DNA of 43,122 nt from an uncultured Muribaculaceae bacterium (GCA_910583775.1 CAJTYD010000014.1:1-43122); one strand, 5' to 3'. Shown: positions 15,866 to 25,177, counted from the stretch's first letter. Notes: a model not told the origin generated them from the sequence alone. Numbers and translations: made by a program.

Positions 15866-17725
15866 TTGATACTTTGCATCACTGAGAAACCCAGCGTGGG
15901 CAGAGACATTGCCCGCATACTCGGCGCGACAACGCAGAAAACAGGATATTATGAGGGGAACGGCTATTGCGTCACCTGGACGTTCGGCCATCTCTGCTGC
16001 CTGAAAGACCCCGCGGATTATAGGGATACGTGGAGAAGATGGTCGTTGTCTTCGCTGCCGATGATACCGGAGCGTTTCGGAATCAAGCTTATAGACCAGG
16101 ACAGTATAAAGGTCCAGTTCAACACGATCAAGAAACTTATCGAAGAGTGTGATTCGGTGGTGAATTGCGGCGATGCCGGGCAGGAGGGTGAACTCATACA
16201 GCGATGGGTTATGCAGAAAGCAGGGTGCAAAAAGCCTGTTGAGCGACTTTGGATAAGCTCGCTTACAGACGAATCGATCAAGGAGGGATTCAGGAAACTG
16301 CGTCCGCATAAGGAGCTTGAGCCATTATATACGGCAGGACTCTGCCGGGCAATCGGCGACTGGATTCTGGGCCTGAACGCCACGCGGCTTTATTCGCTGA
16401 AATATGGAGCCGACCGGCAGGTTCTTTCGATAGGAAGAGTTCAGACACCCACCCTGGCTCTCGTTGTAAACCGCCAGCTGGAGATAGAGAATTTCGTGCC
16501 TAAGGACTCATGGGAACTGCGCACGGTTTATCGCGACTGCCAGTTTGTCTCCACCATGAAGCAATTCGACAGGAAAGAGGATGGAGAGAAAGTGGTTGAG
16601 GATGTCGCGAAATATCCTCTTGTGATAACCGATGTCCAGAAAAAGCTCGGCAAAGAAGCTCCTCCGAGGCTTTTCGATCTGACGTCGCTGCAGGTGGAGT
16701 GTAACAGAAAGTTCGGCATGAGTGCCGACGCTACCCTGAAGGCGATTCAGTCGCTTTATGAGAAGAAGGTAACCACCTATCCGCGTGTCGACACAACCTT
16801 CCTCACCGATGACATGTATCCCAAGTGCAAGGGAATCCTGAACAGTCTAAAACCCTATTCCGCGCTTCTCGACCCTTTGCGCGGGGCGAAACTTAGAAAA
16901 AGCAAGAAGGTTTTCGATAATTCTAAAGTTACAGACCACCATGCCATTATCCCTACGGGTCAGCCCTTTCCGGGCAATCTGAGCGCAGACGAGAAAAGTG
17001 TGCTCGACACGGTTGTGTTGAGATTCATTTCCGTGTTTTATCCCGATTGTTCTTTCGAACAGACTTCTGTTAAGGCAGAGGCCGGGAAATACGGTTTCAA
17101 GGCGTCCGGGAAAGTTATTCTCGATCTTGGGTGGAAGATGGTATATCAGAACCAGAAGAACGATCAGACGGATGATAAATCAACCGATTCAGACGACGGA
17201 ACTCTTCCGGCTTTTACAAAAGGCGAGTCGGGACCCCACAGGCCGATGCTCGTGAAGAAGACCACCCAGCCTCCGAAATACTATACCGAGGGAACGTTGC
17301 TGAAGGCCATGGAGACCGCCGGCGCTTCGGTCGATGACGAGGAATTGCGTGATGCTTTGAAAGCTAATGGAATAGGACGCCCTTCAACCCGCGCTGCTAT
17401 TATCGAGATTCTCTATAAGCGGGGATATATGCGCAAGGAACGCAAGTCGCTGCGAGCCACCCAGGCCGGTATCGACCTTATTGCCACCATTGATAATGAA
17501 TTGCTGAAAAGCGCAAAGCTGACGGGTATCTGGGAAGGGAGGCTCCGCAAGATCGAACGGGGCGAGTATGACGCAGCCGAGTTTATCGGCCAGCTTAAAC
17601 AAATGATTTCAGAAATCGTTATATCAGTACTTAAGGACAACTCCAACCGTCAGATCGCGGTTCAGCAGAATGCAACAAAAGACTCCGGCAAGGGAGGTGC
17701 CGCGAAGGAAAATGACCGGAGGTGA
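15866..17725 (+). CDS. topB: DNA topoisomerase III (type IA)
   Basis: A 619-residue type IA topoisomerase that passes single strands to decatenate and relax negatively supercoiled DNA. The start is a TTG at 15866, chosen because the product then begins MILCITEKPSV, the standard Toprim start; no ATG or GTG lies there. The Toprim acidic motif reads D103-A-G-Q-E-G-E109, so the second Asp of DxD is Gly; I recall the same form in Bacteroides TopB, so it looks lineage-typical. The strand-cleaving tyrosine is Tyr305 in TTYPRVDTT, followed by SKVTDHHAIIPT and GIGRPSTRA. No C-terminal zinc-finger domain. SD-like AAGGAG is only 2 nt before the TTG. Confidence 0.94.
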   Translation: MILCITEKPSVGRDIARILGATTQKTGYYEGNGYCVTWTFGHLCCLKDPADYRDTWRRWSLSSLPMIPERFGIKLIDQDSIKVQFNTIKKLIEECDSVVNCGDAGQEGELIQRWVMQKAGCKKPVERLWISSLTDESIKEGFRKLRPHKELEPLYTAGLCRAIGDWILGLNATRLYSLKYGADRQVLSIGRVQTPTLALVVNRQLEIENFVPKDSWELRTVYRDCQFVSTMKQFDRKEDGEKVVEDVAKYPLVITDVQKKLGKEAPPRLFDLTSLQVECNRKFGMSADATLKAIQSLYEKKVTTYPRVDTTFLTDDMYPKCKGILNSLKPYSALLDPLRGAKLRKSKKVFDNSKVTDHHAIIPTGQPFPGNLSADEKSVLDTVVLRFISVFYPDCSFEQTSVKAEAGKYGFKASGKVILDLGWKMVYQNQKNDQTDDKSTDSDDGTLPAFTKGESGPHRPMLVKKTTQPPKYYTEGTLLKAMETAGASVDDEELRDALKANGIGRPSTRAAIIEILYKRGYMRKERKSLRATQAGIDLIATIDNELLKSAKLTGIWEGRLRKIERGEYDAAEFIGQLKQMISEIVISVLKDNSNRQIAVQQNATKDSGKGGAAKENDRR

Positions 17726-17757
17726 CAGAGTTACGGCTGGGTAGTAGTTGATCGGAA

Positions 17758-17928
17758 ATGGATAGAAATTTAGTCATACAGTATACTATAGTCGGGATTA
17801 TACTTCTCGCAACCGGGGCATGGCTTGTAATAAAGCTGTTTTGCAAAAAAAAGAGAAGCAATGGCTGCTGCGGTTGCGCCATTTCGGATAAATGCAGCAG
17901 GTCGCAGGCTCCAAAGGGGAGGAAATAA
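17758..17928 (+). CDS. FeoB-associated Cys-rich membrane microprotein
   Basis: A 56-residue protein, below common size cut-offs: one membrane helix (about residues 7-28) followed by a basic stretch KLFCKKKRS and a Cys-rich tail (C37, C38, C40, C46 besides C29) ending in Pro/Lys/Arg. This plan matches the FeoB-associated small proteins of Bacteroidota and Firmicutes, thought to help ferrous-iron transport. No feoA or feoB gene is in the window; it lies 32 nt downstream of topB. The assignment rests on architecture only. Confidence 0.7.
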   Translation: MDRNLVIQYTIVGIILLATGAWLVIKLFCKKKRSNGCCGCAISDKCSRSQAPKGRK

Positions 17929-18058
17929 CGGGTTCGAGGATAGAGATTGAGATGGTTTTTGATGTTCCGTGACATTGTTTTCTGTCGTAGAAATCGAATT
18001 AAGAATTTAAAACGCTATAAATTCACGCATGAATAATGAATAATTGGTAATAAATTAT

Positions 18059-18066
18059 TATCTTTG
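18059..18066 (+). promoter_or_regulatory. Promoter -7 box for the DHH phosphoesterase gene
   Basis: TATCTTTG, 20 nt before the ATG at 18087, with a weak -33 region. Confidence 0.5.
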
Positions 18067-18086
18067 TCGTTTGAAAAAGCGTGAGT

Positions 18087-19157
18087 ATGAACAAAATTTT
18101 AAATCCTGAAAGCGTAAAGAAATTCGAGACACTTCTGGATGAGAGCAACAAAGTTGTTCTCACTTGTCATGTGCATCCGGATGGTGATGCCATCGGGAGC
18201 ACACTTGGACTGTGGCATCTTTTGCGTTCTTTAGGTAAAGAGGCATCCGTGGTTGTGCCCGATATGCCCCCGAGGTCGCTTCGCTTTCTTTCCGGATTTA
18301 AGGAGATAGCGGCTTATTCGCGCCATGATCCCTATTGTTCGCGTCTTGTAGGAGATTCCGATCTTATAATCTGCTGTGATTTCAACAAGCCCTCTCGACA
18401 GGATCATCTGGCTCCGTTAATCGAAAATGCAAAAGCTCCTAAAGTGTTGATAGACCATCATGAAGGCCCCGACATGGACTGTGTGGCAGAGTTCTCATAT
18501 CCTGAGATGTCGTCGACATGCGAGCTCGTCTGCCGGATTATCGCCGCTTGCGGATTGTTCGGCAATATCAACAAGGACTGCGCCACGGCTTTGCTTACAG
18601 GAATAATCACCGACACCCAGAATTTCACCGTTAATTGTCCGAATCCTGAGATATATGAGATTCTTATCAGATTGCTCGAGAAAGGCGCCGATAAGAAGAA
18701 GATCATCGATGAGGCCGTGAAGGCCATCAGTTACGACAGCCTGAAGCTCCGGTCATACGCCTTGGCGGAGAAACTGGAGATATTTCCCGAGTCGCGCGGA
18801 GCGCTCATAACTCTTTCGAGAGAGGAACTGGATCGGTTTCATTATGAAAAGGGGGATTCGGAAGGGCTTGTCAATGAGCCGCTAAATATCCGCGGGATGG
18901 TGTTTTCCATTTTCATGAGGGAAGATCCAGACTGCATAAAGGTATCGGCGCGAAGCAGATATAATTTCCCCGTTTCGAAAATCTGCGGCGATCTCTTTAA
19001 CGGAGGCGGACATCTTCAGGCCGCCGGGGGTGAATTCAACGGCACTCTTGATGAATGCAGGAATCTTTTGATTTCACATCTGAAAGACTATGACAAATAT
19101 ATTCCGCAGAGAATCGAAAAACTTGATGCGGATATTAATAACATTACAGGTAAATAA
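18087..19157 (+). CDS. DHH/DHHA1 phosphoesterase, NrnA-like
   Basis: The 356-residue protein (ATG at 18087; the GTG at 18081 is less likely) has an N-terminal DHH domain with the metal motifs HPDGDAIG (Asp32, Asp34) and D-H-H-E-G, and a C-terminal DHHA1 domain with GGGHLQAAGG. It is of the NrnA type, which degrades nanoRNAs and dephosphorylates pAp, linking RNA turnover with sulfate assimilation. Which activity dominates cannot be told. A lipoprotein gene follows 7 nt downstream. Confidence 0.92.
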   Translation: MNKILNPESVKKFETLLDESNKVVLTCHVHPDGDAIGSTLGLWHLLRSLGKEASVVVPDMPPRSLRFLSGFKEIAAYSRHDPYCSRLVGDSDLIICCDFNKPSRQDHLAPLIENAKAPKVLIDHHEGPDMDCVAEFSYPEMSSTCELVCRIIAACGLFGNINKDCATALLTGIITDTQNFTVNCPNPEIYEILIRLLEKGADKKKIIDEAVKAISYDSLKLRSYALAEKLEIFPESRGALITLSREELDRFHYEKGDSEGLVNEPLNIRGMVFSIFMREDPDCIKVSARSRYNFPVSKICGDLFNGGGHLQAAGGEFNGTLDECRNLLISHLKDYDKYIPQRIEKLDADINNITGK

Positions 19158-19164
19158 TTTAAAT

Positions 19165-19746
19165 ATGAGATTGAATTCTAAAATATCGATATTTTCATTT
19201 TTGGGAGTGATGCTCGCTCTCTTTTCTTCATGCGAGAAAACAAAGAGCTATTCAGAGCTTCTGAAGGAGGAGGAGCAGGCCGTCAACTGGTTTTTAGCTC
19301 AGAAGAAAGTAGCTCTCGAAATCCCGGAAAACAACGATTTCCAGATAGGCGAAGATGCTCCTTTCTATCGAATGGATCCCGATGGGTTCGTATACATGCA
19401 GGTTATCAGAAAGGGAGATCTCGAGAACAAGCCTCAGGAGGGCGATAGAGTATATTTCCGTTTTATGCGCCAGAATATCAAGTCGCTATATGAGTCAGGA
19501 TCTGCAATCTGGGAGGGTAATGCCACAGATTTCGGCGGCACTTCGAGCAGCACGAGCTTTATTTTAGGTAATACCGTTTTGACAACCACTACCCAATTTG
19601 GCGAGGGAATCCAGCTCCCTCTTGATTATCTGGGATATGACAGCGAGGTGAATCTTGTGATCAAATCCAACGAAGGTTTCACTTCCGATGCAAGCCAATG
19701 TGTGCCTTATCTTTATAATGTAAGATATTTCAAGGCGCAGTATTAA
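19165..19746 (+). CDS. DUF4827 family lipoprotein
   Basis: The 193-residue product starts at ATG 19165, where a lipoprotein signal (FSFLGVMLALFSSC) begins; an upstream in-frame start overlaps the preceding gene and would bury that signal. The remainder has the DUF4827 character: YSELLKEEEQAVNWFLAQ at the start, then a beta-rich part with DRVYFRFMRQNI and a C-terminal QCVPYLYNVRYFKAQY. The layout is reminiscent of FKBP-type folds, but no peptidyl-prolyl isomerase residues can be confirmed. It is probably envelope-anchored. It lies between the DHH phosphoesterase and the sugar phosphate mutase, in one likely operon. Confidence 0.85.
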   Translation: MRLNSKISIFSFLGVMLALFSSCEKTKSYSELLKEEEQAVNWFLAQKKVALEIPENNDFQIGEDAPFYRMDPDGFVYMQVIRKGDLENKPQEGDRVYFRFMRQNIKSLYESGSAIWEGNATDFGGTSSSTSFILGNTVLTTTTQFGEGIQLPLDYLGYDSEVNLVIKSNEGFTSDASQCVPYLYNVRYFKAQY

Positions 19747-19765
19747 TCATTAAAAGAGATACACA

Positions 19766-21154
19766 ATGTCATTAATCAAATCAATTTCAGGTATCCGCGG
19801 AACGATCGGCGGCAAACCTGGCGAGGGACTGAGTTCAGTGGACATAGTGAAGTTCACTGCCTCATACGCTTCTTTCATTAAAGACGGCAATAAGAAAGCC
19901 TCTGACAGAATCGTTGTCGGCAGGGATGCGCGTCTTTCCGGCTCTATGGTCGAAAAACTTGTTGTCGGAACCCTTATGTCGATGGGATTTGACGTTGTGA
20001 ATATCGGAATGGCGACAACTCCTACAACCGAGCTTGCCGTTGTCGGAGAGAAAGCCGCCGGCGGCATCATCATAACCGCAAGCCATAATCCGGTGCAATG
20101 GAACGCTCTGAAACTTCTCAACAGCAATGGTGAATTCCTGAGCGACAAGGAGGGCAAGGAGGTGATAAGAAGAGCTGAAGAAGAAGATTTCAGTTTTTCG
20201 GAAGTGTTTGATTTAGGAAAGGAATACAAAAACGACACATGGGCTCTTCGCCATATAGAGATGGTGAAGGAGCTTGCTCTTGTCGACTGCGATGCTATCA
20301 GGAAGGCTGACTTCACCGTGGCGGTGGATGCAGTGAATTCTATCGGCGGCGTCGTTATCCCGAAATTGCTTCGCGAGCTCGGCGTGAAGAACGTGATAGA
20401 GCTTAACTGTGAGGCCACCGGTAACTTTGCTCATACTCCTGAGCCTATTCCTGAGAATCTGACTCAGATTGCCGAACTGATGAAAAACAGCAACGCGGAT
20501 GTAGGTTTTGTAGTTGATCCCGATGTCGACCGACTTGCCATAGTGATGGAAAACGGGGAGATGTTTGTGGAGGAAAACACTTTGGTTTCGATCGCTGACT
20601 ATGTGCTTTCGAAAACTCCGGGATCAACTGTTTCCAATCTGAGCAGCTCGCGTGGCCTGAGAGACGTCACCAGAATGCATGGTTGTGAATATTCGGCCGC
20701 CGCTGTAGGAGAGGTCAACGTTGTGACCAAGATGAAGGAGACTGGAGCCGTGATCGGCGGCGAGGGCAACGGCGGAGTCATCTATCCGGAGCTCCATTAT
20801 GGCCGTGACGCTTTGGTAGGAGTGGCTCTTTTCCTTACTCTTATGGCAACGAAAGGCAAGAAAGTATCCGAAATTAAAGCCGGCCTTCCTCAGTATGCCA
20901 TAGCAAAGAATAAAATCCAGCTGACACCTGACATTGACGTCGATCTGATTCTGGATGCCTTGAAAAAGCATTATTCGAATGAGGAGATAACAGACATCGA
21001 CGGCGTCAAGATCGATTTCGCCGATTCCTGGGTTCATCTTCGCAAGTCAAACACAGAGCCTATAATCAGAATCTACAGCGAGGCTGCGACTATGGAAAAG
21101 GCAAACGAACTTGCCGAATCCGTAAAGGCGGTTGTCAACAGATTCATATCTTAA
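19766..21154 (+). CDS. glmM: Phosphoglucosamine/phosphohexomutase
   Basis: 462 residues of the alpha-D-phosphohexomutase superfamily. The phosphoserine is Ser106 in TASHNP, the metal loop DPDVDR, the sugar loop GGEGNGGV and the phosphate-binding RKSNTEPIIRI. The GEGNGG form of the sugar loop is the one seen in archaeal and Bacteroidota mutases usually annotated as phosphoglucosamine mutase, which makes glucosamine-1-phosphate for UDP-GlcNAc synthesis. Phosphoglucomutase or phosphomannomutase activity is an alternative. It lies 19 nt after the lipoprotein gene. Confidence 0.88.
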   Translation: MSLIKSISGIRGTIGGKPGEGLSSVDIVKFTASYASFIKDGNKKASDRIVVGRDARLSGSMVEKLVVGTLMSMGFDVVNIGMATTPTTELAVVGEKAAGGIIITASHNPVQWNALKLLNSNGEFLSDKEGKEVIRRAEEEDFSFSEVFDLGKEYKNDTWALRHIEMVKELALVDCDAIRKADFTVAVDAVNSIGGVVIPKLLRELGVKNVIELNCEATGNFAHTPEPIPENLTQIAELMKNSNADVGFVVDPDVDRLAIVMENGEMFVEENTLVSIADYVLSKTPGSTVSNLSSSRGLRDVTRMHGCEYSAAAVGEVNVVTKMKETGAVIGGEGNGGVIYPELHYGRDALVGVALFLTLMATKGKKVSEIKAGLPQYAIAKNKIQLTPDIDVDLILDALKKHYSNEEITDIDGVKIDFADSWVHLRKSNTEPIIRIYSEAATMEKANELAESVKAVVNRFIS

Positions 21155-21235
21155 GATACTTCCTCCGGGATAGTCTTTCTTTGCAGTGGAAACTGCATTC
21201 CGGAAAGTTTATTGCCGTAATAATCTATCCACTAA

Positions 21236-21278
21236 GAAACTGTTTAAATAAAATTTCGAAAGAAATTTAAACAGTTTC
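21236..21278. repeat. AT-rich hairpin shared with the mutS2 upstream region
   Basis: An outer 10-bp stem GAAACTGTTT / AAACAGTTTC and an inner 7-bp stem AAATTTC / GAAATTT around a GAAA loop, with an AAATA bulge on the left. About 22 bp of its right half (CGAAAG...AGTTTC) recurs at 37834-37855 just before mutS2. It could be a terminator for glmM or a mobile repeat. Confidence 0.7.
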
Positions 21279-21350
21279 AAAGAGAGTGAGAAACCTAACC
21301 TGTTGCCGGGTCAGCAGGTGACAGCCAAGAGCTCTTAAACTATAAACAGA

Positions 21351-23138
21351 ATGTTAAAGAAATTTATTCTAAACACACTTTCATCCTTTGTCGGAGCCTG
21401 GATTGCTTTGGCTCTTACGGGAATCGTCGCGGTTCTGGTCATTTTCGGACTCGTGATTAAAAGTGCAGGATCGACGGAAGCGGAAAGCGTAAAGAAAAAC
21501 AGCATACTCTGTCTTAACCTTGACGGTACGATTATAGAAAAGGAGAATCGTATGGCGCCCGACTATGTGGAGCTGCTGCAGGGAAACATAGAGAAACCAC
21601 AGACTCTTACCGACATTGTCGAGGGGCTGAAGGCGGGCGCCGAGAACAAGGACATCAAGGCTCTGTATATTAAATGCGGCATCGTATCAGCGTCTCCTGC
21701 AACTATGAACGCTGTCAGAAACGCTGTTATAGAGTTTAAAAAGAGTGGAAAAAAGATTATAGCTTATTCTCCCAACTATACTCTCGGAACATATTATGTG
21801 GCTTCTGTAGCTGATAAGATATTTCTGAATCCCTACGGAGAGGTGATGATATCCGGACTTGGCACCACTTCCCTTTATTTTAAATCGCTTCTTGATAAAC
21901 TCGGTGTGTCGTTCCAGGTCGTAAAGGTAGGCACATTCAAGTCGGCTGTGGAGCCTTATATCTCCAATGAGATGAGCGAACCGGCAAGGGCACAGCTCGA
22001 TACTCTTTTCGGAAGCATGTGGGGCTTCATGAAGGAAAAGATTGCCGAAAGCAGACCGTCGCTTACTCCTGAGAAATTTGATTCGATAGTTAACAACATG
22101 TCGTTTTCGAGTCCGGAGGATTTCAGGAAGTGCAGGGTTATAGATTCCTTGGCTTACGAAAGAAGCGTTAACGATGAGCTTGCCTCGATCGCGGGCGTGG
22201 ATAAAAAAGACCTTAACATCATTGGTACCTCCACACTCGCCGCTCAGGTTCTTTCCTCAATGACTCCGGCTGTAAGCAACCAGATAGCAGTCCTTTATGC
22301 TTCGGGAGAGATAGAAGACGGAAATCCTAAGGCTATTGACTTCCATACTCTCGTGCCTGTAATCCTTGATCTTGCGGAGAATGATAAGATCAAAGGCATG
22401 GTATTGAGGGTCAATTCTCCCGGCGGTTCCGCCTACGGCAGCGATCAGATAGGTGAAGCCCTCGATTATTTCATGAAAAAAGGGAAGCCCCTCGCGGTCT
22501 CTATGGGGGATTATGCCGCTTCGGGAGGTTATTGGATATCCTGTTGCGCCGACAGGATTTATGCCGATCCGCTTACGATCACCGGCTCTATAGGAATCTT
22601 CGGGCTTATCCCTAACGTCAGCGGACTTGCTGATAAGTTGGGTGTTTCGCCGCAGTTTGTAAGCACTAATCCGGCAGCGAATTTCCCGACACTTCTTAAG
22701 CCCATGGATGAAGCCCAGCTCGGCAAGATGCAGAAATACGTGGAAAGAGGTTACGACCGCTTTGTGAACCGTGTTGCCAAAGGACGAAAAATGCAGCCCG
22801 CCAGAGTGAGACAGATCGCCGAAGGAAGAGTCTGGAGCGCCTTGAAGGCAAAAGAGATCGGACTTGTAGACTCTATAGGCAGTCTTAATGATGCAATCGT
22901 CTGGACAGCCCGTAAGGCAAAGATAGAAGACAAATACAAGACAGCTATATATCCGGCGTATGAGCCTTCAATCTGGGACATGATTGCGCTTGAGAATATG
23001 TCTGTCTCTCAGATGATCAGGCTCTCGGACACAAAATATTGGGACAATGTTTCTGCTGCTTTAGTCAGAAAGCTCTTGGCTCGTCCCAGAATTATGGCGA
23101 GGATGCCTGAATTCGAATTCTGTATGTGCAATAACTAA
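21351..23138 (+). CDS. sppA: Signal peptide peptidase SppA, 67K type
   Basis: 595 residues, the size of the duplicated SppA type, anchored by an N-terminal helix (about residues 14-37). The catalytic dyad is split between the two halves as in E. coli: Lys156 in ASVADKIFLN and Ser391 in DYAASGGYW. Other family marks are RVNSPGGSAYGS and ITGSIGIFG. It would cut remnant signal peptides in the inner membrane from the periplasmic side. It opens a run of four genes with lpxK, punA and thiL (gap to lpxK 11 nt), an arrangement common in Bacteroidales. Confidence 0.95.
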   Translation: MLKKFILNTLSSFVGAWIALALTGIVAVLVIFGLVIKSAGSTEAESVKKNSILCLNLDGTIIEKENRMAPDYVELLQGNIEKPQTLTDIVEGLKAGAENKDIKALYIKCGIVSASPATMNAVRNAVIEFKKSGKKIIAYSPNYTLGTYYVASVADKIFLNPYGEVMISGLGTTSLYFKSLLDKLGVSFQVVKVGTFKSAVEPYISNEMSEPARAQLDTLFGSMWGFMKEKIAESRPSLTPEKFDSIVNNMSFSSPEDFRKCRVIDSLAYERSVNDELASIAGVDKKDLNIIGTSTLAAQVLSSMTPAVSNQIAVLYASGEIEDGNPKAIDFHTLVPVILDLAENDKIKGMVLRVNSPGGSAYGSDQIGEALDYFMKKGKPLAVSMGDYAASGGYWISCCADRIYADPLTITGSIGIFGLIPNVSGLADKLGVSPQFVSTNPAANFPTLLKPMDEAQLGKMQKYVERGYDRFVNRVAKGRKMQPARVRQIAEGRVWSALKAKEIGLVDSIGSLNDAIVWTARKAKIEDKYKTAIYPAYEPSIWDMIALENMSVSQMIRLSDTKYWDNVSAALVRKLLARPRIMARMPEFEFCMCNN

Positions 23139-23149
23139 TTCGCAGGAAA

Positions 23150-24247
23150 ATGAACGGAAGCACCAAAGAAAAGGTACTGACATGTATTCTCACTCCATTG
23201 TCGTGGATCTATGGAGGGATAACGTCTGTGCGCAACTGGTGTTTCGATCATAAGATTCTTCCTCAGGAGGAATTTAAGGTTCCGATTGTCGGAATCGGGA
23301 ATCTGACTGTCGGCGGTACCGGGAAGACCCCCCACACGGAGTATGTTGTCGGAATGCTGTCGATGAATTATAATATAGCCGTTCTCAGCCGGGGATATAA
23401 ACGCAAGACAAAGGGTTTTCTGGTAGCCAATTCAAACAGCACTCCCGACAGTATCGGCGACGAACCCATGCAGATATATCAGAAGTTCGGAGCAAGGGTC
23501 AAGGTCGCGGTTTGCGAGGACCGGCGTAAAGGAATCAAGGAGTTGCTGAAGGCATTTCCAGATATTCAGCTGATAGTGATGGACGACGTCTTCCAGCATC
23601 GTTACGTCAAGCCAAAGGTGTCGATACTTCTCATGGACTATAACAGACCTGTCTATAAGGATCATCTTCTCCCTCTTGGCCGTCTGCGCGAGAGTTCGCA
23701 TCAGACCAACCGGGCCGACATGGTGATAGTGACCAAATGCCCGAACACGCTCATGCCTTTGAATTACAGGCTTGTCTCAAAGGAACTTGACCTGATGCCG
23801 TATCAGAATCTTTATTTCTCCAGATATATGTATGGCGGCCTCCTTTCCGTATTCCCAGACGATGAACCCTACAGCGTTTCGTTGCAGTCGCTTACATCTG
23901 ACGATACGGTGATGCTCCTTACAGGCATCGCCAATCCCCGCGACTTTGTACGTCATTTCAAGGATTATCCTTTCAAAGTCAAGGTCTATCATTTTCCGGA
24001 TCATCATAATTTCACCAGAGAGGACATAAACAGTATCCATGAGAAGTTCAGGAATCTGCCGGGGGCGAGAAAAATCATCATAACCACCGAGAAAGACTCT
24101 GTTCGTCTGGCATATAATCCTTATTACCCTTCGGATCTCAAGAAGGTGACTTTTTTCATTCCGGTTGCTGTCAAGATGGTAAACGGATTGAATGAGTCTG
24201 ATTTTATCAGCGATCTGAGAAAAGCCATAGACGCCGGGAGCAAATGA
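23150..24247 (+). CDS. lpxK: Tetraacyldisaccharide 4'-kinase (lipid A)
   Basis: A 365-residue LpxK that phosphorylates the 4'-position of the lipid A precursor at the cytoplasmic face of the inner membrane. The P-loop region GIGNLTVGGTGKTP (48-61), SRGYKRKTKGF, GDEP, DDVFQHRYVKP (usual DDGFQH with Gly to Val) and TTEKDSVRL are all present. The N-terminal membrane-associated helix is short. It sits between sppA and punA and is followed by a hairpin terminator at 24267-24305, so punA may have separate expression. Confidence 0.95.
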   Translation: MNGSTKEKVLTCILTPLSWIYGGITSVRNWCFDHKILPQEEFKVPIVGIGNLTVGGTGKTPHTEYVVGMLSMNYNIAVLSRGYKRKTKGFLVANSNSTPDSIGDEPMQIYQKFGARVKVAVCEDRRKGIKELLKAFPDIQLIVMDDVFQHRYVKPKVSILLMDYNRPVYKDHLLPLGRLRESSHQTNRADMVIVTKCPNTLMPLNYRLVSKELDLMPYQNLYFSRYMYGGLLSVFPDDEPYSVSLQSLTSDDTVMLLTGIANPRDFVRHFKDYPFKVKVYHFPDHHNFTREDINSIHEKFRNLPGARKIIITTEKDSVRLAYNPYYPSDLKKVTFFIPVAVKMVNGLNESDFISDLRKAIDAGSK

Positions 24248-24266
24248 CGCGGGATATTGTTATATA

Positions 24267-24305
24267 AATGTGGCCTTCCGGATTTCCGGCCTCCACATTC
24301 TTTTA
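24267..24305 (+). terminator. Probable terminator after lpxK
   Basis: Outer stem AATGTGG / CCACATT with an inner CCGG / CCGG pair, then CTTTTA. The U-tract is short, so read-through to punA is likely. Confidence 0.65.
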
Positions 24306-24342
24306 GAATCACGTTATCTAAAATAACCCAAAATCAAAATAT

Positions 24343-25167
24343 ATGGAAAAGACATACCTTGAGAGAATTAAGGAAACTGCTTCTTTTATCAAGGAGGCGG
24401 TAGGAGAACTTCCCCGTATCGGCATCATTCTTGGAACAGGTCTTGGAGACCTCGTGAATCACATAAATATCAAATATGAGCTTTCATATCAGAATATCCC
24501 CAATTTCCCGATATCGACTGTCGAGGGACATTCCGGAAAGCTGATTTTCGGAAATCTCGGTGGCAAATATGTGGTAGCGATGCAGGGACGATTCCATTTC
24601 TATGAAGGATATGACATGAAACAGGTCACTTTCCCTGTTCGCGTCATGAAGGAACTCGGGGTAGACACCCTCTTTGTTAGCAATGCCGCCGGCGGCATGA
24701 ACAAGGAGTTTAAGGTAGGAGACGTTATGGTTATTACTGACCACATAAATCTTTTCCCGGAAAATCCTTTGCGCGGTAAGAATTATGAAGATCTCGGGCC
24801 TCGCTTCCCGGCTATGACGGAGGCATATTCGCAGGCTCTTATCGATATGGCCGATGATATAGCGCGTGAGGACGGCATCCGTCTTATGCATGGTGTATAT
24901 GTGGGAACCCAGGGCCCGACATTCGAGACTCCGGCAGAGTATGAGTATTTCCGCGTTATCGGAGGAGATGCCGTGGGAATGTCGACCGTTCCGGAAGTTA
25001 TCGTGGCTAATCATGCCGGAATGAGGGTTTTCGGAGTCTCTGTCATCACCGATCTCGGCGGTAAGGATATCAAAGAGGTCCCGACGCATGAGGAGGTGCA
25101 GAAGGCCGCTATAAAGGCTCAGCCTGTCATGACGAAGATAATCAAGGATATGCTCGGCCGTCTTTAA
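24343..25167 (+). CDS. punA: Purine nucleoside phosphorylase
   Basis: 274 residues of the trimeric PNP family (inosine/guanosine type): GIILGTGLGDL near the start, MQGRFHFYEGYDM, VSNAAGGMN, GVYVGTQGPTFETPAEYE, and MSTVPEVIVANHAGMRV with the base-site segment. It phosphorolyses purine nucleosides to base plus ribose-1-phosphate in the cytoplasm. thiL follows 10 nt downstream. A possible minus-strand frame over 24484-25188 is a shadow. Confidence 0.95.
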   Translation: MEKTYLERIKETASFIKEAVGELPRIGIILGTGLGDLVNHINIKYELSYQNIPNFPISTVEGHSGKLIFGNLGGKYVVAMQGRFHFYEGYDMKQVTFPVRVMKELGVDTLFVSNAAGGMNKEFKVGDVMVITDHINLFPENPLRGKNYEDLGPRFPAMTEAYSQALIDMADDIAREDGIRLMHGVYVGTQGPTFETPAEYEYFRVIGGDAVGMSTVPEVIVANHAGMRVFGVSVITDLGGKDIKEVPTHEEVQKAAIKAQPVMTKIIKDMLGRL

Positions 25168-25177
25168 ATAAATATTT

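Noticed and set aside
15101..16309. 402-codon minus-strand frame across mazG and topB
   Set aside because: Spans two well-supported genes on the + strand and has no recognisable motif.
24267..24305. Riboswitch upstream of punA
   Set aside because: The only structure is a simple hairpin with short T-run, best read as a terminator; no purine-riboswitch core seen.
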